Below are positions 1-10,707 of a DNA stretch of 64,000 nucleotides, one piece after another. The notes beneath the pieces were generated by a model. The model searched no databases. It saw only the letters and a program-made list of their open reading frames with translations, and was not told where the DNA came from. Numbering within the stretch: the stretch's first letter is position 1; each line of letters starts with the position of its first letter. A program made the position numbers and the translations under genes. Source of the stretch: Rhodococcus qingshengii. Its GTDB lineage: Bacteria > Actinomycetota > Actinomycetes > Mycobacteriales > Mycobacteriaceae. The DNA is taken from positions 210,068-274,067 of the forward strand of contig NZ_JAJNCL010000009.1 of the NCBI RefSeq assembly GCF_021025955.1, in the 5' to 3' direction.

Positions 1-92
1 CCGACCTCACCGTCTACTTGCGGCAGAGCCACGCCGAGAAGGATCACGCAGAACTGGGCCGGATTGCGGCTAAGGGGAAACGGCCGTGGTGA
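1..92 (+). CDS. C-terminal end of a probable acyl-CoA dehydrogenase family protein (partial)
   Basis: The frame starting at base 3 is open from the window edge and stops at the TGA at 90-92. It gives a 29-residue tail containing TVYLRQSHAEKDHAELG. Tails of this kind end acyl-CoA dehydrogenase-like proteins that precede PIG-L and methyltransferase genes in actinomycetes; this assignment is from memory and rests on a short fragment. The stop overlaps the GTG start region of the next gene, so the two are probably co-transcribed. Nothing about the catalytic part can be seen. Confidence 0.5.
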   Translation, partial: DLTVYLRQSHAEKDHAELGRIAAKGKRPW

Positions 93-844
93 ACTCGAAA
101 CTGTTCGCGCAGAAGCCCGTCGACGACGGCGGCACCCCCGAATCGACATGGCAGGCGTGGGGACGCAGTTTTCCGGAACTGGACCTCAGCGGGTGCTCGC
201 GATTGATCGTCGTCGCTCCCCATCCTGACGACGAAATCCTCGGCCTGGGGGGAACCGCGCGCCTGGCAACACTTTCCGGCATCAATGTTCAAGTGGTGTC
301 CGTTACCGATGGCGGCGCTTCACATCCCGACTCACCGACGGTGACTCAGCCCGAGATGGAACAACTTCGACGGTCCGAGTCGGATCGAGCAGCGCGTGTG
401 CTCGGAATTCCCACACCGGTTCGATTGAGCATCCCGGACGGGAGGATTGGCGAGAACCGGCGAGAGTTGACCGACCGCCTCAGCTCGATTCTCGGTGATT
501 CCTCGGCCGATACTTGGTGCGCCTCGACGTGGCGCGGGGACGGCCACCCGGATCATGAAGCTACCGGGGACGCTGCGGCAAGGGCGTGCGCGGATACTGG
601 AGCACGATTGATCGAGTACCCCATCTGGGCGTGGCATTGGGCCGCGCCGGATCATGCGGCAGTCCCGTGGGAACGAGTCAGAAGAGTGACCTTGCCGTCT
701 GATGTTCAGGCTGCAAAATCTGCTGCTGCCCAAGAGTTCACATCACAGATCGCACCACTCTCCGATCACCCTGCGGATGCACCCATACTCCCCCGACACG
801 TGATGGAACGCTTACTGCGACCGTACGAAACGGTGTTCGTATGA
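86..844 (+). CDS. PIG-L (LmbE-like) family deacetylase
   Basis: A 252-residue protein with the PIG-L zinc hydrolase signature. The first metal motif HPDDE is at residues 46-50 after a hydrophobic strand (LIVVAP), and the second, HPDHEATG, starts at about residue 154. Members of the family remove N-acetyl groups from sugars or related amides (MshB, Mca, LmbE); the substrate here is unknown. It starts at a GTG that overlaps the stop of the upstream gene, and its own stop overlaps the ATG of the following methyltransferase by 4 bases, so the three genes form a tightly coupled operon. A role in modifying a glycoconjugate or small molecule is an inference from context. Confidence 0.88.
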   Translation: MVNSKLFAQKPVDDGGTPESTWQAWGRSFPELDLSGCSRLIVVAPHPDDEILGLGGTARLATLSGINVQVVSVTDGGASHPDSPTVTQPEMEQLRRSESDRAARVLGIPTPVRLSIPDGRIGENRRELTDRLSSILGDSSADTWCASTWRGDGHPDHEATGDAAARACADTGARLIEYPIWAWHWAAPDHAAVPWERVRRVTLPSDVQAAKSAAAQEFTSQIAPLSDHPADAPILPRHVMERLLRPYETVFV

Positions 845-1455
845 CCGATCGTGAACTTCCCGCGGACTACTTCGCCAAGATGTATGCCGCACAATCCGAT
901 CCATGGGACTTCGAATCTCGTTGGTACGAGCAGCGAAAATACGCGCTCAGTATCGCGATGCTCCCGAAACCCCGATACCGTCGCGCGTTCGAACCTGGGT
1001 GCTCGATCGGGGTCCTCACCGAGAAATTGGCCGAGCGCTGCGACAGCGTTCTCGCCACCGACATCGTCCCGGCCGCATTCGAGAGTGCTCGTGCGCGGCT
1101 TGCCGGTCGCGACGCCGAATTCCGCCTCTGGGCTTTGGGTGACGACTGGCCCGGCGAGACCTTCGACCTCGTCGTCATCAGCGAGGTCGGCTATTACCTG
1201 ACCTTCGACAAACTCGTCGACGCAATGCTGCAGGTCGTCGAGCATCTCGAGCCTGGCGGCACTCTGCTGTGTGCCCACTGGCGCCACGTCGTACCGGAGT
1301 ATCCGCAGAACGGTGACGCCGTTCATTCGGCTGTGCGCCAGACGCCGGGGTTGGCGCAGTTCGCGTCGTACCAGGACGAGGACGTGCTGATCGACGTCTT
1401 CGTGAAGGGTCCGCCGTCACCACCGTCGGTAGCTCGTTCCGAAGGTCTGATCTAG
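841..1455 (+). CDS. NodS-like SAM-dependent methyltransferase
   Basis: A 204-residue class I methyltransferase. The SAM-binding motif I reads FEPGCSIGVLTEKLAERC, followed by an acidic strand end (LATDIVP) and a motif with DLVVISEVGYYL. The N-terminal YFAKMYAAQSDPWDFESRWYE segment is typical of the NodS/nodulation methyltransferase group, whose founding member N-methylates a deacetylated chitooligosaccharide. It overlaps the PIG-L deacetylase by 4 bases. A deacetylase followed by an N-methyltransferase would make chemical sense on one amino-sugar substrate, but this pairing is only inferred. A strong hairpin follows the stop. Confidence 0.85.
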   Translation: MTDRELPADYFAKMYAAQSDPWDFESRWYEQRKYALSIAMLPKPRYRRAFEPGCSIGVLTEKLAERCDSVLATDIVPAAFESARARLAGRDAEFRLWALGDDWPGETFDLVVISEVGYYLTFDKLVDAMLQVVEHLEPGGTLLCAHWRHVVPEYPQNGDAVHSAVRQTPGLAQFASYQDEDVLIDVFVKGPPSPPSVARSEGLI

Positions 1456-1462
1456 AACACCT

Positions 1463-1502
1463 GTGCGCGGTTGAGGAGCGCGGGGACTCCTCAACCACGC
1501 AC
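1463..1502. terminator. Bidirectional hairpin terminator between convergent genes
   Basis: Arms at 1463-1478 and 1487-1502 pair at 15 of 16 positions around an 8-base loop. It sits between the plus-strand methyltransferase (stop 1455) and the minus-strand tatA-like gene (stop at 1508), where a shared terminator is expected. There is no long T run. Confidence 0.7.
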
Positions 1503-1507
1503 GGAGG

Positions 1508-1684
1508 TCAGTCTCGCTTCTCCAACGCGAGGTCCGTATCCGAGTGCAGTTCACCGACTTCGGTCTTGAGGATCCGCATCGACCGACCGAGGCCGCGGGC
1601 GGCGTCCGGCAGCTTCTTCGAACCGAACAGCACCACGAGCACTACTGCGACGATCGCCCAGTGGGTCGGGCTGAGCGCGCCCAT
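1508..1684 (-). CDS. Small TatA/TatE-like twin-arginine translocase component
   Basis: A 58-residue protein starting [18 protein letters not shown], with one short membrane helix, the [14 protein letters not shown] hinge and amphipathic helix of TatA, and a charged tail. The frame is open further upstream but ATG 1684 is preferred because it forms a 4-base ATGA overlap with the RidA stop and gives the standard TatA N-terminus. It is the last gene of a three-gene minus-strand unit whose first product carries a twin-arginine signal, suggesting a dedicated or dosage-supporting TatA. The genome presumably has a main tatA elsewhere, outside this window. Confidence 0.88.
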   Translation of the reverse strand: MGALSPTHWAIVAVVLVVLFGSKKLPDAARGLGRSMRILKTEVGELHSDTDLALEKRD

Positions 1685-2355
1685 CAGGCGGGTTCCTTGC
1701 CCTCGGGGTACACCGCGTCGACCTCTACCTCGACGAGCCAACCGGCCACCGGCAGTCCCGCAACCTCCAGCGCGAAGCGGGTCGGCCGGGCACTGTTGCG
1801 TTCGATCGGAGCGATCGGCTCGGCAGTGCCCATCGGCACCAACTCCGTGTCACCCGTGTCAAGATTGGTATTGGCGAAGAACTGGCGGTACGCGCGATTC
1901 CATCCGGTGTAGTCGGCCTTGTCCGATCCCGGCGCGTTGTCGAGGAAGACGCGCATCGTCACGACGTCTTCTAGACTCAATCCCTGTGCTTCGAGGTTGT
2001 CGCGGATCTTCTTGAGTACGTTGATGCCCTGCGCCTCGGTGACGGTGACACCGGCCGGCAGAACACCGCCGGAGAACTGACCGTCGATGTACGACTCCGG
2101 CGATCCTTCCGGCGCCGCCTTGTTTCCTGCCGACGGGCCGATGCCGCTGGTCTTGTAGATCGCGGTGTCACCGCCGATCGCGACGCCCTGAGCGATCATC
2201 GGGTTTGCCTGCCCCGCTTCGAGAATCGATTTGGAGACGAACGAACTCGATGTGGTCTCGGCGTCCGCCTCGTCAGACGAGCAGGCCGTGGCGAACCCCA
2301 GTAGCGCAGTGGCGGCAAATGCCGCTGCAAGGACCTTGGTGCTGCGAGAATTCAT
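1684..2355 (-). CDS. Exported RidA (YjgF/YER057c/UK114) family protein, probable lipoprotein
   Basis: A 223-residue protein with an N-terminal signal ([20 protein letters not shown]) ending in a cysteine that could be lipidated, then a RidA domain. The C-terminal RidA signature is present: an arginine at about residue 193 in [11 protein letters not shown] and the VEVEVDAV strand, corresponding to the active-site Arg and the following VEIEA motif of classical RidA. RidA proteins hydrolyse reactive imines/enamines to keto acids and ammonia. Classical members are cytosolic; this one is exported and lies directly downstream of an exported L-amino-acid oxidase, which produces 2-imino acids. The coupling is an inference. 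The domain is longer than usual RidA proteins (about 130 residues), with an insertion near the middle. Confidence 0.88.
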   Translation of the reverse strand: MNSRSTKVLAAAFAATALLGFATACSSDEADAETTSSSFVSKSILEAGQANPMIAQGVAIGGDTAIYKTSGIGPSAGNKAAPEGSPESYIDGQFSGGVLPAGVTVTEAQGINVLKKIRDNLEAQGLSLEDVVTMRVFLDNAPGSDKADYTGWNRAYRQFFANTNLDTGDTELVPMGTAEPIAPIERNSARPTRFALEVAGLPVAGWLVEVEVDAVYPEGKEPA

Positions 2356-2394
2356 GATTGGACCTCCAGAAAAAGTGATGGAAAACGAAGCACG

Positions 2395-4213
<1,819 letters not shown>

Positions 4214-5725
4214 ATGTCCGCTCTCACCGAAGCTATCGCGCGGTCGTTCACCACGCGCGAGAAGCAGCCCCCGGCGCGATCACCGCTGCGCGCGTTGGGC
4301 CGTCGGCAACTCTCGGGCGCCGAAGTGCTGGCCCAGTCGGTGGCAACCACCGCCCCTGCTGTGTCGATGGTCGTTCTGCCCGTCACCATGCTGACACACG
4401 GCCGATTGTTGAGCGGGATGATCACCATCATCGCGGCCACCGTGCTGGTGACACTCATCGCTTTCTGCGTTTCGCAGTTCACGCGCCGAATGGCAGCATC
4501 GGGCGGGCTGCACAGCTTCGTCTTTCGTGGCCTGGGCACCCGGGCAGCATTGACCACCGGCACCGCCATGCTGGTCAAGTACGTCGGCAGCGCGGTGATG
4601 ACGCTCTATCACGGAGGACAGGCCGCAATCGCATTGCTCGGCTTCGCGGGTGTGCACGTGGACAAGACTTTTCACGTCATCGCGCTCTATCTGGGGATAG
4701 CCCTGCTGATTCTCGGCGCCCTCGTTCGAAGTGTCAGATTTGCCGCTCTCGCGATCCTCGTCGTCGAAAGCTGTTCACTTCTGTTCATCGTCGGGCTCAT
4801 GATTCTGGGCGGTTCCGGAAGTCAACAAGCACAGATCGTTCCGCCCACCTCCGGCCACGGGCTGTTACTCACCGCCCTGGCTGCCGTGTTCGCTCTCGCC
4901 GGATTCGAGAGCGCGGCCTTCTTCGGCCCCGAAGCTCGTCGTCCGCTGGTAACCGTCACCCGCACAGTCCTTCTCACACCAATCATCTGTGGATCGCTCT
5001 TCATCTTTGCGGGCTGGGCCGCTTGGTCGGGACGTAGCGACACCCTCGTCAACGCCTATCTCCACGGAACAGCGACGGGTGTGAGTCCAGGTGTCGTCAT
5101 CGCGCTCAACGTCGGTCTGGGGTGCTCGTGGCTGGCGTCGTCGATGGCGTCGTCCAATGCTGCGTCGCGTCTGGTCTACTCGTTCGGCGTCGAACGCCTA
5201 CTCCCCCGCCGGTTCGCCTCGGTTCACAGCGCATTTCGCACGCCCTACTTCGCATTGACTACCGTGGTCTGCACCGTCCTGCTGGGCGGCGGAACCTTTG
5301 CCGTACTCGGGCGCGGAGAAATCTTCGACGACGTTCGACTGACTGTTCGCGGCGCCGTCATCGTGGCCTATGCACTGACGGCGATCGCATCCGTTGTCTT
5401 CCTGACACGGATCGGCGAGCACACTCCCGGCGTTCTCGCGGCCGCGTCGTGTGGAAGTGGCGCCGGCGCGATAGTCCTCAGTTACCTGGTTTATGCCAAC
5501 ACGATCGACCACGCGTACGTTGCACCGATCGCTGTGCTGGTGATCCTGACCTCGGGCACGCTCTGGCAGTTCTACCTGCGACGCCGAAGCCCCAAAAGTC
5601 TGCTGCACGTCGGAGCTTTCGACAGTCCCGAAACCGAGGACGTACTACCAGGAGCTGGGGTATTCGCCACCGACGCAGCCGGAAACATCGTGCTGGTGGG
5701 CGAGCCGACTGCCGGCGCCCGCTGA
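4214..5725 (+). CDS. APC superfamily amino acid permease
   Basis: A 503-residue integral membrane protein with about 12 hydrophobic helices. The N-terminal LSGAEVLAQSVATTAPAVSM segment is the usual first-helix signature of APC transporters, which take up amino acids or polyamines with protons. It is divergent from the secreted L-amino-acid oxidase, so uptake of an amino acid or of a product of the oxidase is likely, though the specificity cannot be read. Its TGA overlaps the ATG of the IclR gene by one base (TGATG), indicating translational coupling. Confidence 0.88.
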   Translation: MSALTEAIARSFTTREKQPPARSPLRALGRRQLSGAEVLAQSVATTAPAVSMVVLPVTMLTHGRLLSGMITIIAATVLVTLIAFCVSQFTRRMAASGGLHSFVFRGLGTRAALTTGTAMLVKYVGSAVMTLYHGGQAAIALLGFAGVHVDKTFHVIALYLGIALLILGALVRSVRFAALAILVVESCSLLFIVGLMILGGSGSQQAQIVPPTSGHGLLLTALAAVFALAGFESAAFFGPEARRPLVTVTRTVLLTPIICGSLFIFAGWAAWSGRSDTLVNAYLHGTATGVSPGVVIALNVGLGCSWLASSMASSNAASRLVYSFGVERLLPRRFASVHSAFRTPYFALTTVVCTVLLGGGTFAVLGRGEIFDDVRLTVRGAVIVAYALTAIASVVFLTRIGEHTPGVLAAASCGSGAGAIVLSYLVYANTIDHAYVAPIAVLVILTSGTLWQFYLRRRSPKSLLHVGAFDSPETEDVLPGAGVFATDAAGNIVLVGEPTAGAR

Positions 5726-6477
5726 TGGTGGGCCGACCACGCGACCTCGGTGGGCACGAACCCCGAGCGGTTCAGCGCGCCCTCGCCCTGCTCGAGTCGG
5801 CGGCCAGGCTGGGATCGGGAGCCACCGCCAAGGACATTGCCGCCCTGGCCGACATCCCACCTGCCACTGCGTACCGGTTGCTCAACATCCTTGTCGCCGA
5901 CGGTTACCTGGTTCGGATCGCCGACCTCTCCGGCTTCGCGCTGGGCCGACGCACCCGTGAATTGGCCGGGGCTGCCGCCGAACCCACCCCCGTCGACAAT
6001 TCGGTGCTCCTCGAAGAACTCCGCGAACAGCTACGGTTCGGCGTCTACCTCGCGTCGTTTGCAGAGAACAGAATTCGACTGGTCGATCGCGATCCCGACC
6101 ATGAGCTCAGCGGCGAACGGACGCTGGTCACAGCCGTTCACGCGTCGGCTATCGGGAAGCTGCTCCTCGCCAGCCGACCCGAGTTGGCCGAGGCCCCATT
6201 GCGAAAGGTCACCGCACACACCATCACCGACGGCGACCAGTTGGAACTCGAACTCTCTCGGATCCGGCGCGGCGAGCCTGCCCGTGAGGTCGACGAGATT
6301 CGTGTCGGACGCTCCGCCGTCGCCGTCCCGATCCACGACGCGGAAAGGTGTGTCGTCGGCGCCTTGGCTGCGATAGGTCCGACCGGCAGACTTTCCGTCG
6401 ACGACGCAGAACTTGTGGCGCTCTTGCGGGAGTACGCGGAACGCATCGTTGCACCGACGATGTCGAAGGCAAGCTGA
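5725..6477 (+). CDS. IclR family transcriptional regulator
   Basis: A 250-residue regulator. The N-terminal winged helix (AVQRALALLESAARLGSGAT, then IAALADIPPATAYRLLNIL) is followed by an IclR effector domain with the AIGKLLLAS and VDEIRVGRSAVAVPI segments. The same frame is open far upstream inside the permease gene, but the ATG at 5725 overlaps the permease stop and gives the normal family length. Being coupled to the permease and divergent from the oxidase unit, it probably controls both. The next gene is convergent and only 3 bases away. Confidence 0.9.
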   Translation: MVGRPRDLGGHEPRAVQRALALLESAARLGSGATAKDIAALADIPPATAYRLLNILVADGYLVRIADLSGFALGRRTRELAGAAAEPTPVDNSVLLEELREQLRFGVYLASFAENRIRLVDRDPDHELSGERTLVTAVHASAIGKLLLASRPELAEAPLRKVTAHTITDGDQLELELSRIRRGEPAREVDEIRVGRSAVAVPIHDAERCVVGALAAIGPTGRLSVDDAELVALLREYAERIVAPTMSKAS

Positions 6478-6480
6478 AAA

Positions 6481-8004
6481 TCAGAGGCCGAAAACACGTT
6501 TGGCGAAGCCGAGATGCTCGTCAGCCCAGCCGATGACGCCGAGCGTGGAATCGAGATTCTGCGGCGGAGTGCGCACCAAGGTGTCGCGTCGGACGAGACG
6601 GTCGAAATCGACCTGCACGCGGTCGAACTGGACTCCGGCCGTGACCATGATGTTCGCCAGTTCTTGCGCCATCACCCCGTACGCGACTGTCGTGGGATGA
6701 ACGCCGTCGAGCGAGAAGAGTCCGCCCGAAGCGCGACCACCGTGACCGTCGGCGGAGAGGAACAGCGAGTCCGGCACGGGTAGCAGGTCGGTCAGTGCCT
6801 TGGCGAGGGGGTACGGCGTCCACCATGACGGCCGCGCATTGACGTCGGTGACGTAGCGCCGTGAAGCCACGCGCTCGAGCAACCCGGCAATATCGCAGAG
6901 GTACCAGTCCTTCCCTACTCGACGGGCGTTTGCGACTGCCTGCTCGATACCGTCGTTGTACATGTCGATTGCGGTATCGACGGCCCACGCCTGCGCGCCG
7001 TTGATATGTTGATCGCGTTGTGGGTCGAAGTCTGTGTCACGCACCCACGGTCGCGCGTAATACGGGAAGTACCGTGATCCGATTTCGATCTTGCCGCCGA
7101 GCCCGTGGGCGATCGGTGCGATGGTCACGTGTGGGACGGTGCAGAGGATGACGTGCTGCGCGTTGATCTTCCGGATCGCGGCGAGCACCTCGGCATACTC
7201 CGACGCGAAGTGCTCGGGCTGCCACACCGTGTAGTCGCGCTTACCGTCCGGGTCACGGAAGTTGTTGCCGCTCCACTCTACTCGGAGTTCGGTGACGGTG
7301 CGGAGCGCGTTGTTGGCACCAAGGAAGACGATCAGAGTTTCGATGCCCTCCTTGCCCAACTCCGCTGCTGCGTCGAACGCCGTCATGCGCTTCTCGGCGT
7401 CGGAGCCTCGCGGCAGAACCCGCAGTGCGGCGCGCTCACCGTTGTTCTCGACGATCTGGCTGATCAAATCGTCGTGCGGTTGGCGAAGAGCATCCTCACA
7501 GCCCTGCGCCGTCTTGGTCAGAGCGTCACGAAGATCCCACCCGTACACCGAGAGGTTGTGGTTGATTGCCGAGAACGTCGGCGCTTCGCTGCCCGGTCCG
7601 CGTTCCCAGTAGTCCTCCACCTGGTCCGTGAACGCACGTGCAGCGAAGAGTGCGAGCGGAACCTCCCAGAGGTCGAGCCGTGGGCCGAAGCGCTCCTCGA
7701 GGGTGCGGAGCAACAGTTCGATGTTGAGCGGAAGCCCGCCCGGGCCGCCGTAACGGGGAAAGCGGAACTGGTCGAGCCCGCCCAACTGATGAGCAATGAT
7801 CGCCGGATACGACAGATCGGTATTGAAGATCGCCCCGCTCTGAAATCCCTGCGACAGCGAATCGCCGATGACCACCAACCGGTGGGGAGCATCGCCCCCA
7901 GGCGGAACTACCGGAATCCCCACCGTGGGATCGAACTGCGGAACCCTGGGTCCGCCGGCGGCCGCGGCCACGACGTCGTCGGGAGTATCGGATGGAAGTT
8001 CCAT
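6481..8004 (-). CDS. SGNH/GDSL hydrolase family protein
   Basis: A protein of about 507 residues with the block I motif VIGDSLSQGF holding the nucleophile serine near residue 46, and a late DGVHPTTVAYGVMAQ segment matching the catalytic Asp-x-x-His block. VFLGANNAL carries the block III asparagine. No signal peptide is visible, so it is likely intracellular. SGNH enzymes are esterases or lipases; the substrate is unknown. Two starts are possible: a TTG at 8010, only 4 bases after a GGAGG, or the ATG at 8004, 10 bases after it. It is much longer than the minimal 200-residue family core, which suggests extra domains. Confidence 0.8.
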   Translation of the reverse strand: MELPSDTPDDVVAAAAGGPRVPQFDPTVGIPVVPPGGDAPHRLVVIGDSLSQGFQSGAIFNTDLSYPAIIAHQLGGLDQFRFPRYGGPGGLPLNIELLLRTLEERFGPRLDLWEVPLALFAARAFTDQVEDYWERGPGSEAPTFSAINHNLSVYGWDLRDALTKTAQGCEDALRQPHDDLISQIVENNGERAALRVLPRGSDAEKRMTAFDAAAELGKEGIETLIVFLGANNALRTVTELRVEWSGNNFRDPDGKRDYTVWQPEHFASEYAEVLAAIRKINAQHVILCTVPHVTIAPIAHGLGGKIEIGSRYFPYYARPWVRDTDFDPQRDQHINGAQAWAVDTAIDMYNDGIEQAVANARRVGKDWYLCDIAGLLERVASRRYVTDVNARPSWWTPYPLAKALTDLLPVPDSLFLSADGHGGRASGGLFSLDGVHPTTVAYGVMAQELANIMVTAGVQFDRVQVDFDRLVRRDTLVRTPPQNLDSTLGVIGWADEHLGFAKRVFGL

Positions 8005-8035
8005 GCCCAACTCACCTCCGGAAAAGTCCAGCTGG

Positions 8036-8293
8036 TCAGCTGATCAGTGGTGGCTTACGCCGATCGGCGTTGGCCTGATCCGATTGCTTCTCGATCGACC
8101 TGACAACCTCGTCGGCCCACTGTTGATTTCGCCCGTCGAACTCTGCGCGGTCCCGCCGCGCGATACCGCGTCCGACCAGGATGGCAATCGGAATGGAACA
8201 CACGACCCATACGAGTAGTACGCCACCGACAATCCACCACATAACCAGTAATTGTGCCCGATTCGACGACTGTTGTGCTCCAGGTCGAAACAT
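8036..8293 (-). CDS. Small membrane protein of unknown function
   Basis: Up to 85 residues with one clear membrane helix (VMWWIVGGVLLVWVVCSIPIAIL) and a charged cytoplasmic tail beginning GRGIARRDRAEFDGRNQQW. An internal ATG at 8242 would give a 68-residue product starting directly at the helix; neither start has a strong ribosome site. It lies between the SGNH gene and another small membrane protein on the same strand. I do not recognise a named family. Confidence 0.6.
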   Translation of the reverse strand: MFRPGAQQSSNRAQLLVMWWIVGGVLLVWVVCSIPIAILVGRGIARRDRAEFDGRNQQWADEVVRSIEKQSDQANADRRKPPLIS

Positions 8294-8333
8294 CTGTCCG
8301 AATCGTGGCGGTCAATCCAGATGAGCGTGCAGG

Positions 8334-8618
8334 TCAGAAACGGTCTGCGTCGACGGTTTCACGGACTTTACGAACCTGATTCCATCCCCGGACGGCGATG
8401 CCGAAGGCAACAAGCGACATCAGATCCGAGACCGTCAAACCGTGTTCCCTGTTCAACGACCACAAGACCTGACCTTCCATCGGTCCATTGAAGAACAGCC
8501 ACGCCACCCCTGCACAGGCGGTCGCAACAACACTGGCTTTCGACGGCTTCATCAAACACACGGTGCTGGTCACGAACAACAAGTTCATGAAAACCAGACC
8601 GTAGAAAATTCCGATCAT
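8334..8618 (-). CDS. Small membrane protein of unknown function
   Basis: A 94-residue hydrophobic protein with probably three short membrane segments (FYGLVFMNLLFVTSTVCLM, VVATACAGVAWLFFNGP, and LTVSDLMSLVAFGIAV) and a basic C-terminus. It lies 25 bases downstream of dcd on the same strand. The pattern resembles small actinobacterial membrane proteins, but no function can be assigned. Confidence 0.6.
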   Translation of the reverse strand: MIGIFYGLVFMNLLFVTSTVCLMKPSKASVVATACAGVAWLFFNGPMEGQVLWSLNREHGLTVSDLMSLVAFGIAVRGWNQVRKVRETVDADRF

Positions 8619-8643
8619 GCGACTCCCCCCGAAGCTCGTTCGT

Positions 8644-9213
8644 TCAGCTGCGGTTGAAGTTCAGGTACGCCTTCGACGGTGTCGGGCCGCGCTGGCCCTG
8701 GTACTTGGATCCGGCCTCGGAGCTTCCGTACGGGAACTCTGCAGCGCTCGAGAGCTTGAGCAGGCAGAGCTGTCCGATCTTCATTCCCGGCCAGAGCGTG
8801 ATCGGCAGGTTTGCGACATTGGACAGCTCGAGTGTGATGTGGCCGCTGAATCCCGGGTCGATGAAACCGGCGGTCGAGTGCGTCAACAGGCCGAGGCGCC
8901 CGAGGCTCGACTTACCTTCGAGGCGACCGGCCAGGTCGTTCGGTAGTGAGCACACTTCGAGAGTCGAACCGAGAACGAACTCGCCGGGATGAAGCACAAA
9001 CGGCTCGCCCTCTGCCGGTTCGACCAGGCTGGTCAACTCGTCCTGGCGAAGTGCCGGGTCGATGTGCGTGTACCGCGTGTTGTTGAAAACCCGAAACAGA
9101 CCGTCCAGGCGCACGTCGACGCTCGACGGTTGCACCATGGAATCGTCGAAAGGGTCGATACCCAGACGTCCAACGGAGATTTCGGCACGGATGTCACGAT
9201 CGGAGAGCAGCAC
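8644..9213 (-). CDS. dcd: dCTP deaminase
   Basis: A 189-residue protein of normal family length, with the start [12 protein letters not shown], the [11 protein letters not shown] block, the [13 protein letters not shown] block, and the [21 protein letters not shown] motif that carries catalytic and trimer-core residues. It deaminates dCTP to dUTP for thymidylate synthesis; actinobacterial members can be bifunctional and also cleave dUTP to dUMP, which cannot be settled here. It is the first gene of a leftward run that includes two small membrane proteins and the SGNH hydrolase. Confidence 0.96.
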   Translation of the reverse strand: MLLSDRDIRAEISVGRLGIDPFDDSMVQPSSVDVRLDGLFRVFNNTRYTHIDPALRQDELTSLVEPAEGEPFVLHPGEFVLGSTLEVCSLPNDLAGRLEGKSSLGRLGLLTHSTAGFIDPGFSGHITLELSNVANLPITLWPGMKIGQLCLLKLSSAAEFPYGSSEAGSKYQGQRGPTPSKAYLNFNRS

Positions 9214-9517
9214 AGGTAGAGGTTACCGGTTCCGCGGGCAGTGCCGACCCATCGCCGGGGCGATCACATTGCGGTGACGAAGCGCGATGGGTGAGTTCGG
9301 GACTCCCCCGCCGTGCCCCTGCCTCACATTGCCTCGAGCTATCCATACCGAAAGGCTCTCCCGCGCAGAACTTGTGGACAAAACATCCACCAATCGTACC
9401 GACTTCGACACGCGCCATCTGATCAATGACAGCCAGGGACACGCTGCTTGAGAGCTCGTCTGATAATGTTCGGAACGCACGTTGGTCGGCGGTGAAAACA
9501 CGCCCGGTCGCTGCGAC

Positions 9518-9591
9518 GCCGATGTAGTTCAATGGTAGAACATCAGCTTCCCAAGCTGAATACGCGGGTTCGATTCCCGTCATCGGCTCCA
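9518..9591 (+). tRNA. tRNA-Gly (anticodon CCC)
   Basis: A full cloverleaf can be drawn: acceptor GCCGATG pairs with CATCGGC, the anticodon stem TCAGC/GCTGA encloses loop TTCCCAA (anticodon CCC, reading GGG), and the T arm has the GGTTCGATTCC core. The discriminator base is T as usual for glycine, and CCA (9589-9591) is encoded. It sits at the edge of the accessory region that starts just downstream. Confidence 0.96.
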
Positions 9592-10161
9592 CAGATTCTC
9601 CGCAGTTCAGAGCCCTTTTTCGGGGTAGCGCACTTCGCTTGTTTGGGTCCCAAATCCTGTGACAGGTACACCGCAGGTACACAACCTCCTCCATTCAGTG
9701 ATCAGTCAATCTGAATCCAACGCCAATGGGGGTGCTAGAGGACCGCGTCTCTGAATTCTGCAGTTCATTGATGCCGTCCGACAGGTCGTCACCCGGCCTA
9801 AATCGGTGTCCATTGCTGTGCTGGCGCCGCAGCATCAGGGTCCGATACGAGTGATGACGCAGGGCCCCTCAGCAGGTGTTCGTCACCAATTGCCCCTCGC
9901 GCATTGGTGGCAGTTCCTCGGCTCTCACATCAGCAGTTGCTCGGCTTGGCTCGTGGCCAAGGGCATCTGGGATGACAGAACGCACGTAAACGACAGTCGC
10001 GGGAACTCGGTGAACTCGGCATCCGTCAAAAGCTCCTGCGCCGTAAAGGTTGTTCTCTTCCGCCTCGCGGAAAGGGTTCCTGGTCATGTCTTCTCATCGG
10101 TGGAAGTACCTGCACATTCCACCCCCGACGACAATCCGTCCTGTGCAACTTCGCTGCCACG
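9592..10161. other. 570-base region after the tRNA; no confident gene, possible decayed fragment
   Basis: No intact gene is convincing. Directly after the tRNA there is a 9-base direct repeat CAGGTACAC at 9663-9671 and 9674-9682. On the minus strand, a frame from about 10086 to the stop at 9925-9927 reads plausibly as protein (TAQELLTDAEFTEFPRLSF) but has no start codon, so it may be the remains of a gene lost after an insertion. No integrase gene or second copy of the tRNA 3' end was seen. Confidence 0.4.
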
Positions 10162-10707
10162 TCATGATGGATCTCTCAAAGGTGCGGGCAATCCATCACA
10201 GGTGAGAGTGACCCTCAGGTCGAAATCGCCAAGGCTCTGTTTTGCTCCACTGCGCCAATACAGATTGGTCATCTCGCACTTCTTTGGAGACTGGTCCGAC
10301 CCCACAGCCGCATTCACAGAAACTCTGCCGAAACTGTCAGGGCGACCTGGGATTGATTCAGAAGAAGGATCAAGTAACCTCACGTCCCACTTCTGTTCGA
10401 CCTGTCCAACCAGTTCGGACCGAGCCTGTCTCTCGGCTTCCTCTGGGTCCATTCGCGCTCGTGACTTGTCCGCCACCACGGTGATGGCGAACAGTGCAGT
10501 GACAACCCCGATCGCGACCAGCAGTTTCCTCGTCTTCAGATTGGACCTCTGCCCACGAAGACGGATCCATCCGTTCTGGATCAACCAAATGAGAAGCCAG
10601 AACATCACGATCGCCAGCAGAATGATGAACTTGCCGATGAACCAATCAATGATCGGTGAATCTCTCACATCGGCAAGGAAGTGGAAATCGAGGTATTGGT
10701 CATCCAT
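10162..10707 (-). CDS. Two-helix membrane protein with an extracytoplasmic C-terminal domain, unknown function
   Basis: A 181-residue protein. Two membrane helices are clear (FIGKFIILLAIVMFWLLIWL at about 21-40 and LLVAIGVVTALFAITVV at about 55-72) followed by a soluble tail with two cysteines (KKCEMT and LTCDG) that could form a disulfide. The start at 10707 is set by an AGGAG 9 bases upstream; the longer frame to 10800 lacks a site. It lies in the accessory stretch downstream of the toxin-like operon, separated by 355 bases. No family recognised. Confidence 0.65.
   Translation of the reverse strand: MDDQYLDFHFLADVRDSPIIDWFIGKFIILLAIVMFWLLIWLIQNGWIRLRGQRSNLKTRKLLVAIGVVTALFAITVVADKSRARMDPEEAERQARSELVGQVEQKWDVRLLDPSSESIPGRPDSFGRVSVNAAVGSDQSPKKCEMTNLYWRSGAKQSLGDFDLRVTLTCDGLPAPLRDPS

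Noticed and set aside
5122..5724. Extended N-terminus of the IclR gene inside the permease gene
   Set aside because: The frame is open there, but the translation is Arg-rich and non-domain; the ATG at 5725 overlapping the permease stop gives the normal regulator.
9194..9694. 166-codon minus-strand frame containing MTGIEPAYSAWEADVLPL
   Set aside because: This is the well-known false reading of the antisense strand of a tRNA gene (9518-9591); no protein is supported.
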